DNA of 64,000 bases from Mycogone perniciosa (Eukaryota; Ascomycota; Sordariomycetes; Hypocreales; Hypocreaceae). A program made the position numbers and the translations under genes. Numbering within the stretch: position 1 is the first letter of the stretch; every line of letters starts with the position of its first letter. The notes below the pieces were generated by a model, which was given only the letters and a program-made list of their open reading frames with translations, had not been told where the DNA came from and did no database searches. The stretch lies in assembly GCA_025331125.1 (NCBI GenBank), contig JAOALB010000122.1, forward strand, positions 62,001 to 126,000. Direction: 5' to 3'. Below are positions 12,661 through 23,841 of the stretch, in pieces.

Positions 12661-14540
12661 CCTCCATCACCAACATATTCATATCATACCATCCTTCGGC
12701 CCGCCCTTTTTGTCGAATGGAGCCAACGCCGACCCTACTCGTAGGATCTTAATCCTACACCCAACAAAAGACATAAAAATCCTCGCGGAAGCAAGGGAAT
12801 GCGGACAGGTTCCGGGATGGGAGGGACCATTGATCTTCAGACAATCAGGGGGACACGTAAAAATCAGAACAGACAGACCACTCATAATCGTCAAAGGAGA
12901 AAAAAAATATGCAGTCCACTGTCTGCCCACAGAATTCCGATTCCGAGTCCGATTACATATCCACATTTGTACAGACGTACATATACTATACAGGCATACA
13001 CAAGTTCCCCGACGACCCTGTTCACCTAAGCCTCTCTGAAACATACACGGCACTCCTAAAATTTTTCTGAATTTGGCTTGCAGACGGCTTTGGTTGCCCT
13101 CTATGGCAAATCAAGGTGCCCGTGTACGAAGTATGGAGAACGGATTTAGTAGTAATGAAAGGCCCACGAGCTCGTCATAAAGCCTCGGTCAGCTGTTGTT
13201 TCATTCCGCACCGCGCTGAATCTTCCGCGCCTAGGGAACCGAACTCTAGTGGGAGGGGTGTCTGGGAAGGGATGGGATGGGTGAATAGCAACCAATGGCT
13301 TACAGACAGGCGCACGGCTTGCTTGCTTGCTTGCGTGCGTGCGTGCGTGCGGGAGCTGAATCGTGAACCAAATGGCGCGGTGAGCACTGCTCTCTTCTCT
13401 CTTCTCTTTTTGTACAAAGTACGTATATACATAATATCCTTTATGGAACGCTGTCTGTTGCTATGGTTAGTGCATCCTAATACAAACCTGATATACATAC
13501 ATACTTCGCATGTCTTGGACCGGGTGATGTCAGTTCCGGGGCTCGTCGTGAACCCCCATCCAACAGCGAAATTATTATTACTATTATTATTATTATTACT
13601 ATGACTATTACCACTAGTCGTAGATACTTTGTAGATCTGGGGTTGCTTCCTCGTACTTTGTAGATCTACGGGGCAATGATACGAATAAAAGGTTAGAGCC
13701 TCCGGGACCGGACTGGGCGTTTCTTCAATCTGCAGCAGTGGGCGGCAAAGACCCTGCACAGCGTTACAGCTGTCTCCCTAACGTATCGGCGTTTTGCGCC
13801 TTTGAAACTGTAGGGCTGTTGTTGATGCACGTTCGGCTTCAACCTCCAGCCCAGTCCAGCCTTATACCACGCCTTACCATGTATAATGCAAACTCCCACC
13901 CCCCATCACCAGTGCGTGTGTGTGCGCGAAGTATGCAATCCGGCATATGCGAATGTCCCAGAAGAGGGAAAATCCACCTTGCGCCTTGGCTTGTTCCAAC
14001 TTCCAAGATGGTGGTGGACGCAAGTGCCCTGCGGCTGAAGGTTTCGCTTGGTCTGTACGGAGTACTTGGCTTGGCTTGTGTTAGCCCTCTTCTTCCTATT
14101 TAACGAGGGGAAGGGGGTGGTTCGTTTCATCAGAGACAATGCTTTAAGCAGAAGAAAACAGAAACAGGGACATTCCGCTAGGATCTGGGTTGTGAAGAGG
14201 GATCGCTATTGAAGATCGACATGGCCATGACTGCAGTGTGCCACCACCGTTTTGCTTGGGAGAGCTGTCGTCAGCCTTTTCTTTTTCTCTTTTTCTTTTT
14301 CCTTTCCGTCTATCGGCATTGACGAACCGATGCATAGCTACCCACCTATCGTGTGATGTACAAGCAACGTGCGAGAAGGCGCAAAACGGCCGACTCACCC
14401 ACCCCCATTCCAGTCCATGTTCATTCCCGTTGTCTTTTTAAGTTCTGGGATACCTATAACATAAGTGAAGATCGCAGGGGCCCGTGCCTTGGATTGACCG
14501 GGTTGCACAAGGGCGGCTAATATTGAATGGGGGGCATAAA

Positions 14541-14562
14541 GCGAGTACGGAGTACGGAGTAT
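14541..14562. repeat. Tandem GTACGGA heptamer
   Basis: GTACGGAGTAC (14545-14555) overlaps a second copy, GTACGGAGTAT, giving a tandem heptamer with both spacers in the same orientation. Confidence 0.85.
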
Positions 14563-14690
14563 GCGGTTGGCAATCCCGCTTACTCGGGTGTGAGTCGTCA
14601 CATTCAGGGAAAAAAATAAATCTTGGCAAAGCTGAAAGCCCCAGAAGTTCGAAGACAGACACATGACATCCGGGTTGCGGGTTGGTTGGC

Positions 14691-14760
14691 TGTTGTACTC
14701 CGTACACTTGGTTGCTTCGTAAGTACGGAGTACTCGTACGAGCACTCGTAGTGGTCTTAG
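14691..14760. repeat. Cluster of GTAC palindromes
   Basis: Two exact 11-mers, GTACTCCGTAC (14695-14705) and GTACGGAGTAC (14723-14733), are followed by CTCGTACGAG-type sequence. The cluster is noncoding. Confidence 0.85.
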
Positions 14761-14961
14761 TATTAGTACTCCGTAGTCCTTTACTATTTCTGAGCACTGC
14801 CACCTCCGGGGTCGTGCAGTACGAGGATGGTGTGTGGACAGCAATCTGCCAAGTCTTTGTCTTCCAATGAACATTAGCGAGCTACTGGGCAATACACCCT
14901 CGGGAATCTATAAGATGCCGTTGTGTGTTGGCTGGGTTTGGCAGGTTGGCAGCCAGAGAAT

Positions 14962-14992
<31 letters not shown>

Positions 14993-17876
14993 CGTGATGC
15001 TGAAGCTCAGCAAGAAACTGCTTATACGATAATACTTCGTACACATCTCCGACTCTTTCATACGTCAGACCTTCAACACCTCCCCGTCCATCATCCCAAA
15101 CCGCTGGGTAAACTTGCAACCGAGCTGTGACGCCATGACCCCTACATGCCTCTCTGCCTCCTCGGCATAGCCAAGCATCCAATAGCCCGCCCTGAACTTC
15201 ACACGGCCTTGGCGGGGCATAGGGCAGGGCAAGCAAGATTGTGTTTGCGGCCGAGAGACACAGACACAAGCGAAAGAAGCAAAAACAATTTAACCAAAAA
15301 AGGGCCCTCTCTCCACTCTCAGGGCAGGGCGGGCCATGTGCCGCCACCTTCCCGTCAGCTAAGAGAGGAGTGTCTCTGCTGTGGGTGAAGGTGAAGGAGG
15401 GTTGAAACAAAACATCTTGGCTTGGCCCCATTGGGCTGAACCAACAGACAAACACACACACGCTTTGTTCGCACACCCAAGAAACGTCAGCGGAGCTCTC
15501 AGCAGGTCGGCCATAGGGGTCGGCCGCATCGCCACGCCGCGGCTGTGAATAATGTGGACCGAGCAGAGTCCGATGAGGCATTGTGTGCATTATTAGCCCG
15601 TACCGGTATAGTAAACATGTTGGTTCTCTGAATAACAACCGTACAAGACCATCGTCATGATTTGTGATAATCTTCATCACTAATGATAAGATCGATACTA
15701 CAAACATATAATCTCCTCGTATACTACCAACTAATGCCACGGAAGACTCCGTGTTCCGTGGGAATACGGTAATGCGGAGAAGACGGGCTTCCAAGCGTCC
15801 CAATGATTCGTGAAGGGCATACCAGAATCGATGACGGGTAAATCGAACGGTCCAAAAGCGGCCGTCGCAGCGCCGTATTGAGTGGCTCCGGCCCAGTCAT
15901 GCGCCGCTTGAGCTCCAAAAGCTTACAAGTAGTAGGCATGTACGGAGTAGTAGCATACGGAGTTGCATGTGCATCACATCTTTGCTCTGTCTTCACACGT
16001 CAGCGGGGACCTGTCTTATTGGCGACCCCGGCTATAAGGAACCTCAGCATCAACATGAGTACTCCGTATTACTGCCACTACTAGTATATACGATGGTTGT
16101 ATCACAGTGTTACATGCGGCTTCCTCCTTGCTACTCCGTACTGCCGGCGATAATGCGTACATCGGACTGCGGGAAGCATGCATCGGACGCCAATAGCTGC
16201 TCGTGGGATTTTACTCTCAATCACGGCGGTACTCCGTAATTCGTACATCCAAGGATCCTCGCTGCATGCTCCCTTGATCCCCGAAGTGGAAGGATTCGAG
16301 AAATTTTCTAGAAAGTCTTGTGGAAGATAATCCACCCATTCATGCAGCGAGTCAAGGGTCAAGGCCCGGAGGGTGTGGATACAGTAACTGACCCTTTTTA
16401 CTAGATTGACGCCGTCCATCCCATCCGTACTGTCCATAATTCCATACTCGTACTGCGCCGTCCCTAGTTGTTGGTTCATATCGATCAACAACCGAGGATA
16501 CATCGGCTATTTGATGAGCAAGTTCTGACTCAGTTACTTTCCGTCTCTTCACATGGGGCTTATTTGTGTTAGCAAGACTGAAACACATTCCGTGTTTCTT
16601 GGATAAAGAGTGCGGGCGCGGGTTGGGTAAAAGGAACTTCCATGCCGCGATATACTAAGACGATGAGCATTGATAAACACTATTGATGATTCATAAACAC
16701 TATTCCGAACTACGTCCGACACTTTCACCATTACGGAAGAAGTAACTACTACGTAATGGGCGTCTATATCCGGCAATCGCGATAGTGCTTTATGAAGTGG
16801 TACTACTACTATCAATGTGCGCTTCCCGTCTTTAGTGGTAGGCGATGTGATAATCTGTCGGAATATAGGACGCAAACACTCCGTGCTACTCCACACGAAT
16901 TCGACTCAGCTTCCCTTTTAGTGATCAGCCCTATGAGAAACTTCTATCGTCACGGGTTTACGGCATGATTTGTGGACTCCCGACCCTTGCCTCCTCCCGC
17001 TCAACATGTTTTGTTGCTGGGTAGGTACGAGTAGATATGTTACGTTACAGCAGCATTATTAAAGATGAGTTTCGGATACACGTAGAGAGTACGGAGAATG
17101 GAGTGATAGTACTCTATGAAGTAGTAAGTAGTACGGGGTACTGCTATCATTTTATTGCCTAGGCAGACACAGATGTCAGCTCAGTCAGCGTGGGGAGTCG
17201 AGAGGCCCGCTCAAGGTGGATGCTTACCGAAGCACTACTCAGGTGAGCGGATCACAAACCCCTACGGCGGCGGAGAATTACACTATGAGTCTTCGGAGTA
17301 TTCATATTCTTGCTGACGATTCGTTGTCGACATCGGAGAATATCTGTACGAGAAAACGGTGGGAGCGGTAGACAGGATTACGATATCCAGACTATCCGCT
17401 TGGCGTGGGCAAGGGACTAATCCATGGCCTGTCAGTGGCTCATCAAGGTGCTTGAGGGGCGCGGAAACCATACTCAACCCCCAATAATACGAAGAAATGC
17501 ATATTGCATACGAGGATATGCATACGATGGTTGTCAGAACCCAAAAGCCTGCGAGAGATTATCGGTAGATTGGCTGGATCCCGGAAAAATATGTTCTGCT
17601 CATGCCTCCAATAACTTCGGTACTTCGGATGGAGAGACGGGACGAACGTCCCCCTTGCTCCCAGAATAGATACGGACTTTGGGTGCTTGTGACCCTCATG
17701 CCCGAACTATATACGGTTTTGTCAAAGCCAGGCCAGCAAGGGCCTATCCATAACTACGAACGGGCAAAGATGAGATGCCTATTTGAGAAATAAATGCCGC
17801 CGAATTGGGCGCCACGTCTCGTGCCGGCAGATAAGCTGATAGAGGTCACGTCATCTCACAGAATCCGACAAAGTCC

Positions 17877-17899
17877 GTCCGTATACTCCGTATACGGAC
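17877..17899. repeat. Extended palindrome GTCCGTATAC-TCC-GTATACGGAC
   Basis: Perfect 10-bp arms (17877-17886 and 17890-17899) flank a TCC spacer. The spacer is the same one used by the GTACTCCGTAC class, but the inner half-site is GTATAC. Confidence 0.85.
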
Positions 17900-20800
17900 C
17901 ATGAGCTTCGTATGTCCGGGCACTCGTATGGGCAAGCAGAACCAAAAAAGAACAACAGAATGACATTAAAGCAATTGCATGATTGACTGTCCATAATTGG
18001 AAGTCCAGTAGCAGTGCCTGCTTGCGCGTTCCTCGTGGTGGCAATTCGATAGGGCTGATTTGCTAAGCCCTGTTCCTTGCGGGATATGACATGGAAAGGT
18101 TACATCGGAGCACAAAAAAAACCCAAAAAAGAACAGAGACCACAAAGAGGCCATTGTAAGCCTCCATGTGTGTATGCGGTCGCATAAATATGTATGGAGT
18201 ACATATAAAACTACGAATCAGAGTGACTTACCCTCATCCGGCCGAGAGGGCAGATCGTGGGCGTCGACTCGATGTGGTTATGCGACCGAGATGAGGAGGT
18301 GTCTTTCTAGCAAAGGGGTCCTCCACGACCCTCTCTCGACGGGGGTATGTATGTGTATATGTCGTTACAGACTCATACAGCAACCATCCTACCAGGAAGC
18401 TTGGTTTTGCGCCCATGCATGCCCCTGTTCATATCATGGGGATGGGATAGGGGGCGTGACCGACAGAGTTTGATCTCTGCTTTTACCTGCTGAAGGATTC
18501 GCGGTGGCGACGGCATGACAAGATCTAATCGTAATGGATGTGCAATAATTGTCATGACATGGGTAGCATGGGTAGCATGGGTAGGGGCTGATACGAGATG
18601 CTGCACACGTGGGATCGAGGCAGTGTCACTGACGGACAACACGTAGATTTACTGAATTGCGGTCAATCATACACAGTAATATCGGTGGCACTCGTAGTAT
18701 TCCGTACAGGGATGCAGACTGTTGACGAAACATCAGCCCATCTCCGTGGTATGAACGGCATGTTGAGCTGGCTCATTGTCACCGTTGGTCATTGCGGCCG
18801 TTTGCAGGGCGTTATTTTGTTCACAAGCGACGCTTTCCCCTAGTGTCTTGCCGTCGATCCGAGGATATGAGACATGCGGGGGGGCAAAGTCCGAAGGCTT
18901 CAAGATTGCAATAGTTCCCATTGCTGAAGATACCCAAGTGCAAGCTACCGAGGTAAAACTACAGAGGTAAAGGCCAATTTCTCTCTCAATTCTTTTGATA
19001 GTTTCATGATAACCAAGTTCCCCTATTGCACATTTCACGTGGTACACCCTAAAAATACTGATGATCCTGATAAGATAAACTCCATTGCTAGTAGTAGTAG
19101 GTCAACATATAGAGTAACTTTTACTATACTCCAAGTATGACTGGCTTTATGAACCATGAAGTAGGAATCAACGGCAACTAGAATGAATAGACTCAGGAAA
19201 CCTCTCGCAGCACTTCTTAATTCTTGTTTAGCGTAGTTCCTCGATGCAAAACTAACACTCCATTCCGAGACTCATCACAAAGGACTTCCACCCGGAGCCC
19301 ATTTCCACACTCTGAATGGCTATGTAGTTGTAATTTTTAATAAAGCTTTATGTCAGGAAAGTAGGTGTCTGATAAATATATATATATATATACATAATTC
19401 CATGGTCTAACGTCCAAGTTGACTGTGAGGCTTCATTATCATTGCAAATACTTCACAGGCAAGCTCTCATATATGGCAACTTCCTGGACATTGTATATCA
19501 ATTCAATTCCAACAAAATATGTAGCTACCTATTTAACTTTTGACCTTGTTGGATTCATGTTTCGCATTGTCCACTCTAGAGGGCTATGCCAGTGAGAATC
19601 TAGTTCGCGGCTCTCGGTCCTTGAACAGCCAACCATTAGTGACGACCTAGAAACTAGATGATGTACAACAAGCTATATGCTTTCCATAGGCAACATAAGG
19701 TGGCTTGTCGTAGCATCGTGTCTCTTGTGAATTGTCGTCCGTGTGCCTGATAAGCGTGTTGTGGAGGCTTGTCTCGCCTCCTCGCCTTGGAAGTGACCTA
19801 TCTGGCTTCGGTGTCGAACACCTCGAACGTCTTGTGTTATGAATAATTGCATAAACGAAGAAGTAAACGCACAGAATCCCATATAAATCAGATAAATAGG
19901 ATTGACCAGCAAAACTATATCTTCCTCTCACCTCATATCGCGGACCGGCAGCAATTCATCACCGGGTTATAGGGTAAATGCGATGGGAGGAGAGTCATTG
20001 TTTATGATAAACTATAAGGCGTTTATTAAGATGAGGGAAGCATAAAGAATAAGCAGATAGATGGATTAATGCTTTCAAGAAGGTTTCCTTTTATTTTGGA
20101 GATATATGTCTTCTTGCCTATAGTTCATATCACTTCGTTTGCAATACTTCCATTCACAGCAGCGCCCCCCTCCTCCCCATTTACCGTCACCAAAAGTGAA
20201 ACAACCAAGATTACGATTAAGAAAAGATCAGCTGGATGTGTGATTATGAGTGGCCTTGGTGATAATGAGTGATGCTTGTCTCTTCAACGCCACCACGGCT
20301 GACAGATCCAGGACACTGCAGTAACAAGCAACAGCTAACATGGAACCATTGGAAGCATGAGAAACAACCGCTGCTCAATTAACAGCTACATCGACATTGC
20401 TAGAGGACTTACATTAAAGCCTTGTGGTGGAGATAACTACACCTGTGGTATTGTGTAGAATGTAGTCTAAAGAGTCGTTGAAAGGTGTCGCCAATGCTCG
20501 AGATATCACACCACAACGACTATTGAGCTATTTCCCAAATGAATTTAAGAGTTTATAAAGATATATGTGCTACCACTACAGAGGATCAAAGCTTGATCTA
20601 ATCATTACATTTGGGCCATGTATCACAACCTAGATAGATCCAGAGGGCCAGGAGGGGTACAAGAACATGGTGACGCCGCAGAAGCTGTTCGCCATTTATT
20701 GAGAGACAGTTGAAATGATGACCAATAGGTTAAGAGAGCAAGAGGCAGAAAGCCAGCGGTCTTTACTCTTATCCCGAACCACAGTCCGAATGCTTCCATT

Positions 20801-22080
20801 CCCGTCGATGATGTCCAAAGGAAGTGCACCACCACCACTAGTAGCATCCTGTTGAAGTGAAGAATAAGAAAGTCAAGAAGGATGAGGTTTGGGATAATGC
20901 CCGAGTTTAATGGGTTGTGATCTATTAAAACTCAGGAAACAATGCAACTAGACTGTGCTATTATGGGGTGATCCATGAAATGTGCCATCGAGGGTTCGGA
21001 GACAGTCTAGTTTAGCACCACATATCAACGTTAATAATGTCAGCCATGGGTAAGTTTTCCTCAGTACTCTTCTGTGATGGCCTTGGACTGCCAAAGCAAC
21101 ACATATCGGAGATGGGCTAACAATGTCTCATGGGGACAACGAGGCGTTGGACCAGAAAGCAGTCTTGTATGTCCATGGGCTGTGCCGGATTTGATACTAG
21201 GTATAGATTTTGACATGGAAATGACTTTTATCACGACTGCCTTGCCACTTTTAAGTATGGATAAAGTCTCTAGTTCGGCTCACGAGAGGCTTTCGACTGG
21301 TTCACGGACACTACTCAAATGTCCATCCTCAGAGAATAACGTTGGGGATGACACATTTGTTGGAGATGGTGATCTGATGCTAAGAAACTTCTCGAAACTC
21401 GATGATTAACACGGTTCACGCTTGAAACTGTTGAGTTGTCTTTTGGGTGACCTGAGCTGGCGGCATTTGTGCAGATTGTGATGTACTTGGGAATAGGCAC
21501 CAAGTGTTCTTTGTCCTCGCCTGGGTCTGAGTTGTTAGTTGGTGACATTCTTAGGTCTCACAAGTACCCCATCTAGAGACTTGGTTCCTGCAGCTAATGT
21601 AATCCCCAGGTGGTTGCTCGTGTAATATGACCCATCGTTCTTCTGGGTAGTTTGAGGTAGCAGTCAGCTGCATCTGGTTTCATTCGTGATCACTGAATCT
21701 TTATCCACATCTAATCACTAATATTCGCTCTGCTGACGTGGGGCAATATGATCTTATTCAAATCCCATCAAGCTGAGAACATGCAGATTCTAACAATACG
21801 TGTAGATGTCGAAGACCAATGGTATCGGTTAGTGGATACTTGGTCTCGTGTGGCGCTTTGCATACATATTCTGTACTTCTTAAACATTATTCATCATTTC
21901 CCAAGCCACTTTGCTTAGCGAACGCGTCACCAGGAGAGTATTGCCAAGACGGGCAGGGTGGGGAGCCCAAAGGGGAAAGTTGATAGTTTATTTCCCCTTT
22001 GGGCCGTTGGCCAATTGTCCGGTTGTTGTTGATGGAGAAGACTAGTATTTGTTACTCTACTCGTACTGTAGACTCATTCG
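17900..22080. other. Gene-free desert segment poor in palindromes
   Basis: No gene supported. In contrast to the flanking segments, almost no GTAC palindromes occur from about 18200 to 22050, so this part has a different composition or origin. It holds a tandem CATGGGTAG triplicate (18558-18584), a TA run near 19378-19392 and the hairpin at 21965-22004. Small frames at 20623-20847 (minus), 21074-21409 (plus) and 21315-21548 (minus) look somewhat protein-like, but I could not join them into a recognisable gene. A decayed gene is possible at 20600-21560. Confidence 0.45.
21965..22004. repeat. Perfect hairpin, 14-bp arms
   Basis: GCCCAAAGGGGAAA (21965-21978) and its exact reverse complement (21991-22004) are separated by 12 nt. 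No supported gene end lies nearby, so this is not a recognisable terminator of a known transcript. Confidence 0.85.
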
Positions 22081-23841
22081 GAAACATCAGTATTATCGGT
22101 ACGGTATACAAAGTAGTAGTACAAAGTACTCCGTACTTGATCTTGTGTGTTGGTTAATACTCGTAATCTTGCAGACGGGAGAGCTTTGAAACATCACCTA
22201 CTTCGTACTCCGTATTTCGTACAGGTTTTGAGTTTTGTGCTCAAGGGTTCGCGTTCAGAAATGACTCGGGGAAATCTCTCTCCACTCTGTTTGAAACGGA
22301 ATTGCCGCGCCAATGGCAGGCTGTTGCTGTTAGCATTTCCCGTGCCAGATGCGGCTGTTCCTTAACAGGCCAATATGCACTCCGTATTGGGAATCGGGCT
22401 TGATCCACTCTTCTAAGCACTATCATGTACGCAGTACGGAGTACGGAGTAGTAGGTAGTAATACTTCGTAAATGGTCATCTTTCTTTGTATCTTCTTCAG
22501 ATGCTATTCTTTCTTCTTGGATTCCACCTCTTCCCTTCTTTTCCCTCCGCCCATCTATCTATATATGATCCTACAATGTAAATGCCAACATCTCATCTCC
22601 TCGGAACTCTTCTTTAACCAGTGATGACCCAAGCAAGACAAACTTTGCTTTTCGTGCCGTTAAGCCGGTTGCCAGTCCACTCAGCGGACCCTCTATCCTT
22701 GCGCCATGTCTCTCCTCCACTGCCGGTAGCCGACTAGCACCTCCTGGCGTCCAATTACAGGCGATTGGAGGCCTATGGCTGCAGCATGAACTGTCCTGTG
22801 GCCACTGAAGGTCGCATATTCTTCTTCTCTGCTTTTTCATCTGCTTTTCAGATGCGAGTGTGAAGCCATGGGTTGGCTGGCTGCCATTCCCTGAAGAGCC
22901 GATTTTGCCGTGAAACAACCTTACTTGAAACCCGATGCTTTCATTTCACCATATTGGCCCGTTTTTTTACAAATGCCAACCGGGCCACTCATCTCGAGTT
23001 TAGTTATCCATTGCTCAATGATTCTGTCGAGTCAAGCAGAGGCGCATTCCATGTCGTCTTTGTATACATGGTTTGGAATCTATGGCGGCGAAGTCCGTGT
23101 TAGGAAGTGACTAAAAAGGTACAAGGGCGGAGCAGCGGACTTTCTTCCCTGAGTGGCTGACGGCGCTGAATCGGCGACTCAATAGTGGAAAGAGTCGGCT
23201 GAAGCAGCAGCCATCGCGGATGCCGGGAGGGCCCCCAAGTATCTGACTCGTACCCGTCTCGTGCCCGGCATCTGGTCTGCGCCTCTGGCCGGCTAATTGC
23301 TCCCCGGAGACGAGGCCCAGAGGCCTAAGAGGCCTGGAAGACCCCCATGGAGCACTAGAGCCTGCCCCGAAAGGCGACAAGAACCTGAACCCGGGTCTCT
23401 CTGATGTGGAAGGTCTCGATCCCCTCCACCAACCACTTTATCCTATCCCTACCACTACCACTACCACTACCACTACCAGAGAGCCGCCATCCTCGTCCCT
23501 GCGTCCGTCAAAGGCCGACTGCGCATCTCGCCAGCGGCTTTGGCCTCTCGTTTTGATCTTCACAGGCAGGGCTGAATTCTCTCGCGCGCCTCTCTCTTCT
23601 TTCGTCTTGTCCCGGCTTGTCCCGTCTCGTCTCCCCTCCTCCCTTGCTCCCTTGGCCTGGTCCAGCCAACTGCCGACATCGTCATCCATCGCCATCGCCA
23701 TCACGAGCCAGCCAACCTGCCTGCCAGCCAGCCTCACCCAGCGCCCATTGCGACGTCCCTGAAGAGACGGAGAGGGAGAGGGAGAGGAACGGAGAGCGCG
23801 ATTCATCCCGTGTCTCATCGCGAGCGCTCTCTGCTTCTGCT
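22081..23841. other. Upstream region of the oligopeptide transporter
   Basis: Noncoding. GTAC palindromes recur at 22126-22136, about 22203-22222 and 22434-22450. Four ACCACT hexamers lie at 23451-23474. A CT-rich stretch (about 23575-23660) precedes the transporter start, as is common in promoters and 5' leaders of highly expressed fungal genes. The small frames at 22571-22918 (minus) and 22873-23103 (plus) overlap each other and have no family likeness. Confidence 0.5.
22426..22470. repeat. Tandem GTAC palindromes upstream of the OPT gene
   Basis: GTACGGAGTAC (22434-22444) overlaps a second unit, GTACGGAGTAG, then TAGTAGGTAGTAATACTTCG follows. The cluster is about 1.4 kb upstream of the transporter start. 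Confidence 0.85.

Larger units (their letters stand above)
12661..17876. other. Gene-free desert segment
   Basis: I see no supportable gene. It contains a GCTT/GCGT tetranucleotide run (about 13318-13351), an ATT/ACT run (about 13570-13610), a GACA/GA-rich tract (about 14968-14995) and palindromes at 14055-14065, 14545-14562, 14695-14705, 14723-14733, about 15940 and about 16228. The longest open frame here (14874-15803, minus, 309 codons) has low-complexity Cys/Leu/Phe runs from complement of the GA tract and no family likeness, so I treat it as chance. Confidence 0.5.

Noticed and set aside
14874..15803. 309-codon open frame on the minus strand in the desert
   Set aside because: Low-complexity Cys/Leu/Ser runs come from the complement of a GA-rich tract, there is no recognisable domain, and several overlapping frames exist on the other strand. 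Length alone does not support a gene.
16102..16588. Minus-strand frames that look mildly protein-like
   Set aside because: They contain peptides produced by the GTAC palindromes and do not join into a recognisable domain.
20623..21548. Possible spliced minus-strand membrane protein from two small frames
   Set aside because: I could not find splice sites that join the frames, and no family motif is visible. It is left as a possible decayed gene in the gap entry.
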